Notes: generated by a model from the sequence alone, not told the origin. A stretch of DNA of 45,315 bases from Nocardia pseudovaccinii NBRC 100343 (GCF_001613225.1 NZ_BDBY01000018.1:1-45315), one strand, 5' to 3'. Shown: positions 7,708 through 17,072, counted from the stretch's first letter. Numbers and translations: made by a program.

Positions 7708-9167
7708 CCGAACCCGAAATCGTCATCGTCGGAGCCGGTTTCGGTGGTATCGGCATGGCGATCGAGCTGCGCAAATCCGGTGTCGACGACTTCGTCGTCC
7801 TGGAGAAGGCCGAGCCGGAGATACCGGAGTATCTGCGTCGCGCCGTGGACAAGTTCGATATTCGCAGGCATATTCGGCTGCGGTCCGACGTCGTCGCACT
7901 CGACTTCGATGACGAGAGGGACCGCTGGCACGTGCGGACAGTGGACGGGCGGCATTTCCAGCCGCGCGCAGTGGTGCTGGCGCCGGGGCCTCCGCACGAA
8001 CCGAGCGTGCCGGACTTCCCGGGCCGGGATGTGTTCCGGGGATGCAGCTTTCACTCGGCGCAGTGGGATCACGATTTCGAAGCAACCGGCAAGCGGATCG
8101 CCGTCATCGGAACCGGCGCCAGCACAGAGCGATTCGTACCGCAGATCGTCGAGCAGGCCGAGCAGGTGACGGTATTCCAGCGAACACCACAATGGATCGT
8201 GCCTCGGCCGCTATCGCCGGTGGCGCATCGGATGTTCCGGTATTTGCCTGGGGCGCAACGGCTCTACCGCTGGGCGGCCTATCGGGATTACGAGTCGTCG
8301 ACCACGGCGCTGCAGCGGGAGAATGTCGCGCTGGTGACCTCACCGATCGCCGCGATCACCGAGTCCGGGATCGTCACCGCCGATGGTATCGAGCAGGAAT
8401 TCGACGCCATCGTCTACGGGACCGGGTTCGAGATCTCCGACTGGTTCGCCGATCAGCACATCGTCGGCGCGAATGGGCTCACTCTCCAAAAGGCGTGGCG
8501 CACTGGGATGGGAGGGTTCCTCGGTGTCACCGTGCACGGTTTCCCGAACCTGTTCCTCATCATGGGCCCGAATTCCGGTGGCGGAAATCAGTCCATCGTC
8601 TTCATGATCGAGGCGCAGTCCCGCTATATCCGCCGATGCCTGGAGCTGCTGCGCAAGACCTCCAACAGTCGGATCGAGGTCCGTGCCGCGACCCAGCACG
8701 AATTCAATCGGCGGGTGCAGTCGAAACTGGCTGGCGTCTCCTACTGGCGCACCATGCGCCGACCCGACCCCGGCCACTACGACCTGACCGTGCCAGCGGA
8801 TCGTGAACCGGCACACGAGTATTCGGGTCCGGCGCTGCTCGACGCCCCGGGCGTCGAGGTTCCGGTCGAGGTCACCCTCGGCGGGCATCCGGATCCGATC
8901 GACGGCCGCTACCACTGGTACGGACGCGTCGCCCCGAGCGACGGCCACGAGTTACCCGATCCCGGACGCGCCGCGGTACTGCTCACCCTGCCCGGCGGCG
9001 TGCCGACCGCTGGTCGCCTCCAGGAGCGCGACCCCTGGGGCAACCTCCGCATCGTCGGCACCGGCACCCCACCCTATCCGCTGACTGCTGTCCGAGTGGC
9101 CGGGCGCAGCAGCCAGGCGCGCAATGCCTCGGTGACCTCGTCGGGGCGTTCTTCCATGATGAAGTGA
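7704..9167 (+). CDS. flavin monooxygenase (BVMO-like) with C-terminal DUF4873, missing two internal segments
   Basis: An uninterrupted 487-codon frame encoding a Baeyer-Villiger-type flavoprotein fused to DUF4873. Visible are the FAD Rossmann motif GAGFGG (residues 10-15), the BVMO fingerprint-like FRGCSFH (111-117), the NADPH Rossmann GTGAS (136-140) and, from about 371, EYSGPALLD ... DGRYHWYGRV of DUF4873. Compared with family members such as EthA, about 40 residues are absent after EKAE37, including the GGTW/YPG block, and about 60 after Tyr193, including the region of the catalytic Arg. Both gaps keep the frame. Activity as a BVMO is therefore doubtful. The DUF4873 part should end near PPYPL (about 9080); the last ~29 codons run into the opposite gene. 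Whether to call this a pseudogene is open. Confidence 0.8.
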   Translation: MTEPEIVIVGAGFGGIGMAIELRKSGVDDFVVLEKAEPEIPEYLRRAVDKFDIRRHIRLRSDVVALDFDDERDRWHVRTVDGRHFQPRAVVLAPGPPHEPSVPDFPGRDVFRGCSFHSAQWDHDFEATGKRIAVIGTGASTERFVPQIVEQAEQVTVFQRTPQWIVPRPLSPVAHRMFRYLPGAQRLYRWAAYRDYESSTTALQRENVALVTSPIAAITESGIVTADGIEQEFDAIVYGTGFEISDWFADQHIVGANGLTLQKAWRTGMGGFLGVTVHGFPNLFLIMGPNSGGGNQSIVFMIEAQSRYIRRCLELLRKTSNSRIEVRAATQHEFNRRVQSKLAGVSYWRTMRRPDPGHYDLTVPADREPAHEYSGPALLDAPGVEVPVEVTLGGHPDPIDGRYHWYGRVAPSDGHELPDPGRAAVLLTLPGGVPTAGRLQERDPWGNLRIVGTGTPPYPLTAVRVAGRSSQARNASVTSSGRSSMMK

Positions 9168-9961
9168 TTGCCGCCGTCGATGCGGACCAGCGTGGCGTAG
9201 GGGATTGCTTCGGCCAGTTCCCGGGCGGTGCGGAACGGGATGGCCGGGTCGCGGTCGCCCCAGATGACGGTCGTCGGGCAGCTGATGGCACCCAGTCCGG
9301 CAGCCAGTTCCGGGCGGATCCGGACGCGATAGCCGGACCAGAAGTGGGCGTTCCAGCGGCGACCCGCCCCGGTGTCCAAGACGGCGAGGTACCGACGCAG
9401 CTGTTGGCTGTCGAAGGATCCGTTGCGCACATACGGTGCGAGACCGACTCGATGCACCCATTGGATTGCCCGTGCGGTGACGAGCGGCCGCAGCAGTGCG
9501 GTCCGTGCCAGCACCGTCAGCAAGCCGAACAACACGTAGTACGGCGGCGTGAAAATGCCCTGGCCGCGTGAATTCAGGATCGCGAAGCGGCGCACCCGTT
9601 CCGGATGACGCTGCAGAAACCCCAGTCCGAGGAACCCGCCGTAGTCGTGACACGCCAGATCGACGCGCTCCAAGCCGAGCGCGTCCAACATGCGCCCGAT
9701 CCGCTCTACCTCGCTGTCGTAATCACAACTCAAATTCGTGTCCCGATCGGAAGCACCCCAACCGAGCCAGTCCGGTGCGATGACCCGCCGCGACAAAGCG
9801 AGCGGCCCGATCTGGTGCCGCCATGCGGCGTGGCTCTCCGGCCAGCCGTGCAACAGCACCAGCGGATCACCCTGCCCGACATCGACATAACGCAGCCGCG
9901 CGCCGTCGACCGTCACCTCCCGCAGCTCGAAGGTCGATTCCGCCTGCCCGTCCAGCTTCAT
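9074..9961 (-). CDS. epoxide hydrolase/haloalkane dehalogenase-like alpha/beta hydrolase
   Basis: A 295-residue alpha/beta hydrolase. HGWPES (residues 38-43) is the oxyanion motif typical of epoxide hydrolases, and the nucleophile position in ACHDYGG holds Asp106, not Ser, pointing to an ester-intermediate enzyme acting on epoxides or halogenated compounds. The acid is in WGDRDPAIPF (Asp236/238) and the catalytic His is His266 in GGNHFIMEERP. The ATG at 9961 follows GGGAG by 6 nt; the open frame upstream lacks homology. Its 3' end overlaps the tail of the flavin monooxygenase frame by 94 nt. It is divergent from the AraC gene at 10006, which may regulate it. Confidence 0.9.
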   Translation of the reverse strand: MKLDGQAESTFELREVTVDGARLRYVDVGQGDPLVLLHGWPESHAAWRHQIGPLALSRRVIAPDWLGWGASDRDTNLSCDYDSEVERIGRMLDALGLERVDLACHDYGGFLGLGFLQRHPERVRRFAILNSRGQGIFTPPYYVLFGLLTVLARTALLRPLVTARAIQWVHRVGLAPYVRNGSFDSQQLRRYLAVLDTGAGRRWNAHFWSGYRVRIRPELAAGLGAISCPTTVIWGDRDPAIPFRTARELAEAIPYATLVRIDGGNHFIMEERPDEVTEALRAWLLRPATRTAVSG

Positions 9962-9992
9962 CCTGATCTCCCGTCTGTCCTGCGACTTTCTG

Positions 9993-9998
9993 TATCGT
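9993..9998 (+). promoter_or_regulatory. -10 box of the AraC gene, probable leaderless transcript
   Basis: TATCGT ends 7 nt before the ATG at 10006, and there is no Shine-Dalgarno sequence. The whole divergent region to the hydrolase start is only 44 bp. Confidence 0.45.
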
Positions 9999-10005
9999 CG
10001 CGGAT

Positions 10006-10782
10006 ATGGCGCGGTCAGCACTTCCAGAAACGTGCGCTCCCGAAACGGCGGTCACCTCCGCCCGGCTCTGGCTGCGACTCGGACACGCGGTCTACATCGG
10101 GCCCGGGATGGCCCTGGGCGCGCACTCCACCGCGATCGCCGGTCTCGGGGTCGGACTCGACGCCCCGTTCCGGGTCCGGGTCGCGGACGCTGCGGATATC
10201 ACCGCCCGCAGTTTCCTGTTCCGGGCCCGCGTCACGCACCACATCCTGGACACCGACGTGCCCAAGCTCTTCTGCTTCTTCGACCCGACCTCGGAGAATA
10301 TGGCCCGCTGCCTCGGCGGTATGCGCCGCACCGTCAGCGGATACAACACCGACCATCGCAACGAGGCCGAACTGATCGAACTGTGCGCCGACCCGGCACC
10401 GGATATCGACCGTCTGCTCGAGCTGGCCAGTATCCCGGTCCCCACTATCCGCGATCCCCGCATCGCCGCCATCGCGACGGCCATTCGCGCCGACCCGACC
10501 CAGCAGCAGCGCGCCGCCGAAAAGGCAAGTGCCGCAGGGCTGTCCACCTCATACTTCCTGCGCACCTTCGCCGAACAGACCGGCACCAGTTTCCGCCGTT
10601 ACGTGCAGTGGGCTCGGATGCTGCGCGTCGGCAGCGCCTATGCCGCGGGCCACGACCTCACCCGCGCCGCTGTCGACGCGGGTTTCGCCTCCCCGTCACA
10701 TTTCAGCGATACCTTCCGCGCCATGTTCGGCCTCACCCCCACCGCCTTCCTCACCATCAACGGCGAGCTGCACATCGGCTGA
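10006..10782 (+). CDS. AraC-family transcription regulator
   Basis: A 258-residue regulator with an unassigned N-terminal sensing domain (about 1-150) and a C-terminal AraC/XylS DNA-binding domain. The first helix-turn-helix is around STSYFLRTFAEQTGTSFRRYVQWARM, and the second holds the family signature AVDAGFASPSHFSDTFRAMFGLTPTAF. The ATG at 10006 lies behind a TATCGT -10 box. It is divergent from the epoxide-hydrolase-like gene with 44 bp between starts, so it probably controls that gene or itself. Its stop is 1 bp from the stop of the convergent glutamine synthetase gene. Confidence 0.92.
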   Translation: MARSALPETCAPETAVTSARLWLRLGHAVYIGPGMALGAHSTAIAGLGVGLDAPFRVRVADAADITARSFLFRARVTHHILDTDVPKLFCFFDPTSENMARCLGGMRRTVSGYNTDHRNEAELIELCADPAPDIDRLLELASIPVPTIRDPRIAAIATAIRADPTQQQRAAEKASAAGLSTSYFLRTFAEQTGTSFRRYVQWARMLRVGSAYAAGHDLTRAAVDAGFASPSHFSDTFRAMFGLTPTAFLTINGELHIG

Positions 10783-10783
10783 C

Positions 10784-12238
10784 CTATACGTCGAAGTAGA
10801 GATCGAATTCGTAGGGGTGCGGGCGGACATTGATTTCGGAGATCTCGGTATCGCGCTTGAGCCGGATCCAGGTTTCGAGCAGGTCGTCGGTGAAGACATT
10901 ACCTTCGGTCAGGTAGTCGTTATCGGCTTCCAGTCGGTCGATCACGCTATCGAGGCTGGGTGGGGTCTGGGTGACCTCGGCGGCCTCCTCCGGGGTGAGC
11001 TCGTAGAGGTCCTTGTCGATCGGGACGGGGGGTTCGATCTTGCGGCGGATGCCGTCCAGACCGGCCATCATCATGGCGGCGAAGGCCAGGTACGGATTGC
11101 CCGAGGAGTCGGGGCAACGGAATTCCAGACGCTTGGCCTTCGGATTCGCGCCCGTCACCGGAATGCGCACGGCCGCTGAGCGATTGCGCTGACTGTAGAC
11201 CAGATTGACCGGTGCCTCGAACCCGGGCACCAGGCGCTTGTACGAGTTCACGGTCGGATTGGTGAATGCCAGCAACGATGACGCGTGCAGTAACAGTCCG
11301 CCGATATAGTGCCGGGCCAGATCGGATAGACCCGCATAACCGGCTTCGTCGTAGAACAGCGGTGTGCCGTTCGACCACAGGGATTGGTGCACGTGCATTC
11401 CGGAACCGTTATCACCGAACAGTGGCTTGGGCATGAAGGTGACGGTCTTGCCCTCGGCCCATGCGGTGTTCTTGATGATGTACTTGTACAGCTGCAGGTC
11501 GTCGGCAGCGGCCAGCAACGTATTGAACTTGTAGTTGATCTCGGCCTGGCCCGCCGTACCGACCTCGTGGTGCCCCTTCTCCAGTTCGAAACCGGCGTTC
11601 TGCAGATTCGTGCACATCCGATCGCGCACATCGACGTCGGCGTCGTACGGGGCCACCGGGAAGTAGCCGCCCTTCGGGCGCACCTTGTACCCGCGGTTGA
11701 TCGTGCCGTCGGGATTATATTTGACACCGGTGTTCCAGTCGGCGGAGGACGAATCCACCTCGTAGAAGGCGCCGTTCATCTTGGTGTCGTAGCGCACGGC
11801 GTCGAAGATGTAGAACTCCGCCTCCGGCCCGAAGTACGCGGTATCGGCGATGCCGGTGCTCTTCAGATACTGCTCCGCCTTGCGTGCGATATTGCGCGGA
11901 TCACGGCTGTAGGCCTCGTGCGTGTGCGGATCGTGCACGAAGCAGTTCAAATTCAGGGTCTTCGCGGCACGGAAGGGGTCCAATTGCGCGGTGCGCAAAT
12001 CCGGGAGCAGCAACATATCCGATTCGTGGATCGACTGGAAACCGCGCACCGACGAGCCGTCGAAGGCGATCCCGTTGTCGACCAGATCCGCGCCGAATGT
12101 GACGGCCGGTATCGAAAAGTGTTGCTGCACACCGGGAACGTCACAGAATCGAATATCGACGTATTCGACTTCCGCGGCGCAGATGTATTCCAGAATTCCG
12201 TCGGTGGTGGCAGTCAAGGCTGCTCGCTCGTCCAACAC
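10784..12238 (-). CDS. glnA: type I glutamine synthetase
   Basis: Makes glutamine from glutamate, ammonia and ATP in the cytoplasm as a dodecamer. The 484-residue product follows Mycobacterium GlnA1 along its whole length: [101 protein letters not shown] and the C-terminal [13 protein letters not shown]. The adenylylation Tyr is present as Tyr412 in [10 protein letters not shown], so GlnE-type control is possible. The start is GTG at 12238, very close (2 nt) to GAGGAG; TTG at 12235 gives better spacing. The neighbourhood lacks the usual glnA partners (glnE, a second glnA), so this may be a secondary copy; that is inference. Confidence 0.94.
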   Translation of the reverse strand: MLDERAALTATTDGILEYICAAEVEYVDIRFCDVPGVQQHFSIPAVTFGADLVDNGIAFDGSSVRGFQSIHESDMLLLPDLRTAQLDPFRAAKTLNLNCFVHDPHTHEAYSRDPRNIARKAEQYLKSTGIADTAYFGPEAEFYIFDAVRYDTKMNGAFYEVDSSSADWNTGVKYNPDGTINRGYKVRPKGGYFPVAPYDADVDVRDRMCTNLQNAGFELEKGHHEVGTAGQAEINYKFNTLLAAADDLQLYKYIIKNTAWAEGKTVTFMPKPLFGDNGSGMHVHQSLWSNGTPLFYDEAGYAGLSDLARHYIGGLLLHASSLLAFTNPTVNSYKRLVPGFEAPVNLVYSQRNRSAAVRIPVTGANPKAKRLEFRCPDSSGNPYLAFAAMMMAGLDGIRRKIEPPVPIDKDLYELTPEEAAEVTQTPPSLDSVIDRLEADNDYLTEGNVFTDDLLETWIRLKRDTEISEINVRPHPYEFDLYFDV

Positions 12239-12916
12239 GGCTCCTCGCTTTCGCGGCGCAGGTCTATCCGCGGGTGGCGAGGCGACCGTCCCTGACGACC
12301 GCACCCGTCCATAGGGGCACGGCCGGTCCTGCTCGCCGAGTCTCACGATACGACTTGGACATCACTGACGGACCCGAATCCGGACGATAACGGACCATCC
12401 GGCGTGTCCGCAGCGCCCCGGGCAGCCACACAAAGATCACGTGCGAGCTTCGGCTGCCGAGTCGAGCCGAACCCGGCCTGTGCGCGCGGCCGCCGCGCCC
12501 GGCGGAATGATACGGAGGCAACGCTTTTCAATGATCGCGTTGGGCCACTGGCGGGACTTCGACCCCGGATTGGATCCTCGATATCGGCGGTGGCCGCCTG
12601 AACAGCGTGGGCCGAAACTACCCGTCCCCCAACGCTGCCGAATTCCGGTCACCTCCCCGTCGCCGGATTGCGACTGAGCGGCGTTATCCGAAAGGATGGC
12701 TTGTCGATTTGTCACAGCTGACGTGAGCCAGCACGTCAGCTGTGGTGTTATCGACCTGTCGACCCACGATCTTTGGTCAAATGCACAAGGTGAGGCCTTG
12801 CAGTCTGCTCGTTTGTCGCTAGCGCCACGGTTCGTCGACGCGTTGTGCTGATAGGTGACGACGAGATTGCCTGCGCTGCGGTGTGATCTCGACACCATTG
12901 AGCAGAAGGTTGGGTC
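12239..12916. other. 678-bp divergent intergenic region
   Basis: It lies between the glutamine synthetase start (leftward) and the fadD remnant (rightward). No frame here looks coding: the best, an ATG at 12531 giving 48 codons, sits 12 nt behind GGAGG, but its peptide resembles nothing I know. The only strong structure is the inverted repeat at 12713-12744. No clear glutamine-synthetase promoter or GlnR-type site was identified. Confidence 0.5.
12713..12744. repeat. 13-bp perfect inverted repeat
   Basis: CACAGCTGACGTG, a 6-nt loop AGCCAG, then the exact reverse complement. No T-run follows on either strand, and no gene ends nearby, so it fits an operator or an orphan terminator left from a lost gene better than an active terminator. 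Confidence 0.7.
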
Positions 12917-13982
12917 TTGGTTTCATCGACAGTCCCGGCGAGTAAAGCCCGTCCGGACACGCTGTGCGCGGCCTTCCGAGCGAATGCCGCGAAGTATCCG
13001 GACGTGGTCGCGCTGCGCACCATGGGCGGCGCGGTGGCGATCACCTGGCGTGAGTACGCCGACCGGGTACGCGCCATCGCGACCGGCCTGGCCGCCCTGG
13101 GTCTGCGCCCCGGCGACACGGTGGCCTTGATGATGACCAACCGACCCGAATTCCACCTCTGCGACTCAGCGGTACCGCACGCGGGCGGCACCCCCTTCTC
13201 GGTCTACAACACCAAACCCGTCGAGCTGCTCGCCTACCAGTTCGGCAATGCGGGCAACAAGATCGTTATCTGCGAGCGCCGGTTTGCCCCGCAGATCCTC
13301 GAGGCCACGAAAAAGGCGGCGGCCCAAGGCAGTCACGTCGAGCACGTGCTCTGCGTCGATGAGGCACCGGCGGGCACGATCGCGCTGTCGACGGTGGAAG
13401 CGGCCGAGGCGAACGGCTTCGACTTCGAAACCACCTGGCACAGTGTGAAATCCGAGGACCTGCTGACCATCGTCTACACCTCCCGGTACCACCGGACCGC
13501 CGAAAGGCGTCGAACTCACCCACACCAACTTCATCGAAAACGCCCGCGTCATCCAGACATTCGGCGGTGGCAGCGGCCACGATCCCCGGATATGGGTGAA
13601 GGTGAAGGGCGCGCTGGAGGAGCGCTTCGCCGCCGAACCGAATCCGATCAAGCGCGCCCTGGTCCGATGGGCGGTGCGCACCGGCCGCACCAACGCGCGG
13701 GCCACTTCCGACGGCCGTGCAGCGGCGGCTTTCGCCCAGCGCAACCGCCTCACCCCGACCACCGTCGCCGAATTGGCGAAGAATCCGGAGGTCTTGGCCG
13801 CAATCGAGCAAGGTGTGGCCGCCGCCAATGGCAAACTCTCCCGGGTGGAGCAGATCAAGATGTACATCGTGCTACCCGAGGTGTGGGAGCCAGGAAGCGA
13901 TGTTCTGACGGCGACCGGCAAACTCGAGCGCACCCCGATCGCCACCCGCTACGCCGACACGATCGAGAGCTTGTACTCGTAG
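12917..13982 (+). pseudogene. long-chain acyl-CoA synthetase (FadD-type) remnant
   Basis: The intact enzyme (about 600 residues) would activate fatty acids with ATP and CoA. The N-terminal part from TTG 12917 reads ARPDTLCAAFRANAAKYPDVVALRT ... ITWREYADRVRAIATGLAALG in stretches, as in FadD15-like proteins. At 13481-13484 one extra C shifts the frame within the ATP-binding motif; removing it restores YTSGTTGPPKGVELTHTNF. After that, roughly 80 residues are missing before IWVKVKGALEERFAAEPNP, and roughly 250 more between GRTNARATSDG and the C-terminal LTATGKLERTPIATRYADTIESLYS, so the adenylation core and the DGFLxTGD region are gone. One frameshift and two large deletions make this a clear pseudogene. 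It ends 19 bp before the PucR gene. The gap sizes are estimates from family memory. Confidence 0.9.
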
Positions 13983-14001
13983 TGCGGGACGGAGAAGTTC
14001 A

Positions 14002-15174
14002 ATGACGCAAACGCGGAACCGGGTCGTCGACGATCTGCACCGAAGAGCCGCGTCACTGGTCGACGGGTTCTACGGGAGCCTGCCGCCGTACCCGCGGATA
14101 CCTCAGTCACTGGTCGAGACCGATTTCGCGCACGGCACGAAACTCAATGTCGACCTGTTCTTCGAATATCTGCGCCGGGGCACCGACCCCTCCGAAGAGG
14201 ACACCAGGGAACTCGTCGAGCTGGCCATGGACCGGCTTCGCGACGGCACGCCACTGACCGAGGTGCTGGACCGATATCGGCTCGGCTCGGCGTTCATCTG
14301 GGACCGGCTGCGCGAAGCGGCCTCCCCCGCCGAGCAGGAACTGCTGCTCGACGCCTCGCTGGTGCTGCTGAAGTACATCACGCTGGTCATGACGCGCATC
14401 GCGGGCGCGGCCACCCAGCGCTCGCACGATCCGCGCTGGGAACTGCTGGAGCGTCGCCGAGGTATCGCCGACGCCCTGCTCACCGGGCGCGATCCGGTGG
14501 AGTGGGCCAATGATCCGGTCATTCCGGTCGCGGACGACTTCCTCGTCGCGGTATTCCGCCTCTGCGGCACCCGCGGCGGGCACGCTTCGGCGCTGCGGCA
14601 CCGGGTCGAGGCGATTCCGGGCGTCTTCCTGCGGCTGGACGCGGGCGGGTGGACCGCATTGATCCCGCTGCAACCCGGCGATGACGGTTCGGCCGCGATC
14701 ACCGGTCTCACTGCGCGACTACCGGCACAGCAGCCCGATCGAACGCCGCCCTACTGGGTCGGTATCGGTGCCGCGGCGAGCAGGGCGGAGATACCGGCGA
14801 TCTTTGCCGAAGCGCGGGTGCTGGCCGAACTGGGGCGGTGCCTGACACGTCGCGAAATACTCTGCCGTAGAACGGATTTGCAGTTCGAATACACGGTGGC
14901 GGTCAGTGACGCGGCACGGCCCGGGCTGGCGTCGGTGCTCGCGCCCCTCGATACACAGCCCATGCTGGCGGAGACCCTCGAGGTGTTCGTCGACAGCGGT
15001 TTCAACCAGTTGGCGACGGCGCGTCAGCTCAGCGTGCATCGGAATACGGTCACCTACCGCCTGTCCCGCGTACACGAACTCACCGGCCTCGACCCGCATC
15101 GCCCCGCCGACGCCATGACCCTATCCGCGGCACGACTGGCCCGCCGCCTCGAATCCGCTGTCTTCGCCCCCTGA
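14002..15174 (+). CDS. PucR/CdaR-type transcription regulator
   Basis: A 390-residue regulator with an N-terminal helical RsbRD-like sensor region (about 1-140), a central GGDEF-like/PucR domain, and a C-terminal PucR-type HTH: VFVDSGFNQLATARQLSVHRNTVTYRLSRVHELTGLDP read as one continuous block near residues 335-375. Such proteins often control catabolic genes beside them in actinobacteria. ATG 14002 has GGAG at 13991-13994, 7 nt upstream. It follows the broken fadD by 19 bp and may have been co-transcribed with it, which would leave it without its original target. The effector is unknown. Compare the broken PucR at 22051-22797. Confidence 0.88.
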   Translation: MTQTRNRVVDDLHRRAASLVDGFYGSLPPYPRIPQSLVETDFAHGTKLNVDLFFEYLRRGTDPSEEDTRELVELAMDRLRDGTPLTEVLDRYRLGSAFIWDRLREAASPAEQELLLDASLVLLKYITLVMTRIAGAATQRSHDPRWELLERRRGIADALLTGRDPVEWANDPVIPVADDFLVAVFRLCGTRGGHASALRHRVEAIPGVFLRLDAGGWTALIPLQPGDDGSAAITGLTARLPAQQPDRTPPYWVGIGAAASRAEIPAIFAEARVLAELGRCLTRREILCRRTDLQFEYTVAVSDAARPGLASVLAPLDTQPMLAETLEVFVDSGFNQLATARQLSVHRNTVTYRLSRVHELTGLDPHRPADAMTLSAARLARRLESAVFAP

Positions 15175-15299
15175 GTTAGGGCGACCTTTGATCACCGGGT
15201 TCGGCGATCGCGTCGCCGTTACCCTGACAGCGGCCGTGCGCCCGGGATAGTCTCCGTGACGGATCCGATTCGGGATTCGCAGTCACCCGGGAGCATCCG

Positions 15300-16121
15300 A
15301 TGATGAAGGCTCTGGTTACCGACGGGGCATCCACCTCGCCCCGATCCGTGCACTATGTCTCCGGGTCGCCCGGTGAATTGCGTTGGGAGGGTACCGCATT
15401 GCTGCGCGCGGGCGTGCTCGCCTTCGGCGGCAGCATCGGCCCCACCGCATTGCACGCCCATCACGCCGTCCAAGTGGTCGCCGCATGTACTCCCGTGGTC
15501 GTGGTGGACGCGAGCGGTATTCGGCATCGCGGCACCCATGTCATCGTGCCCGCCGACGCACCGCATCGCATCGCCACCGGAGCCGAGCGCGGCACCGCGA
15601 TCTATCTCGATCCGGAGTCCGTCGCGGGCGCGGCCGCCGACCGCAGAGCCCACACCTACGGGTGGGCCGATTGTGAACATTCCCTGCCCATCGATCCGGA
15701 GCGGGAAACACTCGCCGAACTGGTCGCCGAGGTCGTCGATGATCTCGAACGCGACAATTCGCACAGCATCGAGGACGAGCGCCACGAGGCGGTGACCGAG
15801 GTGCTGCGGCTCTTGCCTTCCATCGTCGGCGACGGTCCGATCCGCGGCGCGGATGTCGCGCGCCGGGTCGGCATTTCCGCGACCCGACTCACCCATCTGT
15901 TCACCGAACAGGTCGGAATTCCATTGCGACCCTATATTCTCTGGCTCCGACTACATGTGGCGATCACCCGCGTCCGCTCCGGCGACGACCTCACCGCCGC
16001 CGCCCACGCCGCCGGTTTCGCCGACAGCTCCCACCTGACCCGTACCTGCCGTCGCACCTTCGGACTACCGCCCTCGGCCCTCAACCGAGGCGTCGATTGG
16101 GATCTCGGCGACGCCCCCTAG
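15300..16121 (+). CDS. AraC-family transcription regulator
   Basis: A 273-residue regulator. The N-terminal half looks like a cupin-type sensor (GPTALHAHHAVQVV; HVIVPADAPHRI). The C-terminal AraC domain covers about 175-265: ADVARRVGISATRLTHLFTEQ for the first HTH and AAAHAAGFADSSHLTRTCRRTFGLPPSAL for the second. ATG at 15300 and ATG at 15303 are adjacent; either is possible. It lies 53 bp before the hydroxylase-like gene on the same strand, which suggests joint transcription and that it regulates that gene. The 125 bp before it contain no feature I can name. Confidence 0.9.
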   Translation: MMKALVTDGASTSPRSVHYVSGSPGELRWEGTALLRAGVLAFGGSIGPTALHAHHAVQVVAACTPVVVVDASGIRHRGTHVIVPADAPHRIATGAERGTAIYLDPESVAGAAADRRAHTYGWADCEHSLPIDPERETLAELVAEVVDDLERDNSHSIEDERHEAVTEVLRLLPSIVGDGPIRGADVARRVGISATRLTHLFTEQVGIPLRPYILWLRLHVAITRVRSGDDLTAAAHAAGFADSSHLTRTCRRTFGLPPSALNRGVDWDLGDAP

Positions 16122-16174
16122 GTCCAGCCGAATCGTTCAAGTCATTCCGGGCACGGCCGACCAGGCTTGCCCCC

Positions 16175-17056
16175 ATGACCACCATTACCCGCACGCCCGC
16201 ACAGCGTCTCGCGCGCTACGGCTATGCGCCCTTCATGCTGATCGGCCTCAACGGCGCCGGTATTGCGCTGAGTTCCTCTGGCGCGCCGAAATTCTCGTTA
16301 TTGCTCGTACTGGCGGTCGCGATCGTCGTCTCGTTTCTGGTGGAGCGGCTGATTCCGTACCAGGCCGACTGGAACCACGATCTCGATGACACCGTGCGCG
16401 ATCGCATCCATGCCTTCGTCAACGAAATTCTCATCCTGCTCAGCGTCGCGGCGATTCCGCTGCTGGCGGTCATCGTGCCCGCTCCGGACAGCTGGCCGAT
16501 CTCGTGGCCGTTCCTGTGCCAGGTTCTGCTTGCCATCCTGGTCGCCGATTTCGGCATCACGACGGTACATCTGGCCAGTCACAAAATCGGACTTCTGTGG
16601 CGCTTCCACGCGGTGCACCACAGCGTCAAACGCTTCTACGGCCTCAATGGTTTGATGAAACATCCGCTGCACCAGACCATGGAGATGGCCGCCGGTGTCG
16701 CACCGCTCATCCTGATCGGCCTGCCATCGAATGTCGCGGCCACCCTTGCACTCTCGGTCGCCATCCAGCTGCTGCTGCAACACTCCAATGCCGACTACCG
16801 GATCGGGCCCGCCAAATATCTGCTGGCCTCGAGCGAGGGCCATCGCTTCCATCATCTGAAGTCAGCTGGTATCGGCGACGTCAATTTCGGCCTGTTCACC
16901 CTGATCTGGGATCACCTTCTCCGCACTTACTCCTACGATCCGGCTCGACGCTTCGGCACCGACGATCTGGGTATGGCGGCCAAACCCGACTACCCAACCG
17001 GCTATATCGACCAGTTCGTCTATCCGTTCACACCGGACGGCGGCTGTGCAATGTAG
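16175..17056 (+). CDS. fatty acid hydroxylase / sterol desaturase family membrane protein
   Basis: A 293-residue integral membrane diiron enzyme, predicted to hydroxylate or desaturate a lipid at the membrane; substrate unknown. The His-box series is complete: HLASH (HX3H), HAVHH (HX2HH), a central KHPLHQ, and GHRFHHLK near residue 228. At least four hydrophobic helices precede and surround these boxes. The ATG at 16175 was chosen over an upstream in-frame ATG at 16097 that would overlap the AraC gene. No clear ribosome binding site is seen. The preceding AraC-type gene is the likely regulator. The length is normal for the family (about 280-330). Confidence 0.9.
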   Translation: MTTITRTPAQRLARYGYAPFMLIGLNGAGIALSSSGAPKFSLLLVLAVAIVVSFLVERLIPYQADWNHDLDDTVRDRIHAFVNEILILLSVAAIPLLAVIVPAPDSWPISWPFLCQVLLAILVADFGITTVHLASHKIGLLWRFHAVHHSVKRFYGLNGLMKHPLHQTMEMAAGVAPLILIGLPSNVAATLALSVAIQLLLQHSNADYRIGPAKYLLASSEGHRFHHLKSAGIGDVNFGLFTLIWDHLLRTYSYDPARRFGTDDLGMAAKPDYPTGYIDQFVYPFTPDGGCAM

Positions 17057-17060
17057 TCGG

Positions 17061-17066
17061 TAAGCT
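17061..17066 (+). promoter_or_regulatory. -10 box before the DUF6412 gene
   Basis: TAAGCT ends 6 nt before the ATG at 17073, with no Shine-Dalgarno sequence, fitting a leaderless transcript that could also carry yidC. Confidence 0.45.
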
Positions 17067-17072
17067 CTTGGC

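Noticed and set aside
12531..12677. A 48-codon frame behind GGAGG in the glnA-fadD gap
   Set aside because: Spacing from GGAGG is 12 nt, the peptide resembles no family, and the codon pattern is not clearly that of a gene.
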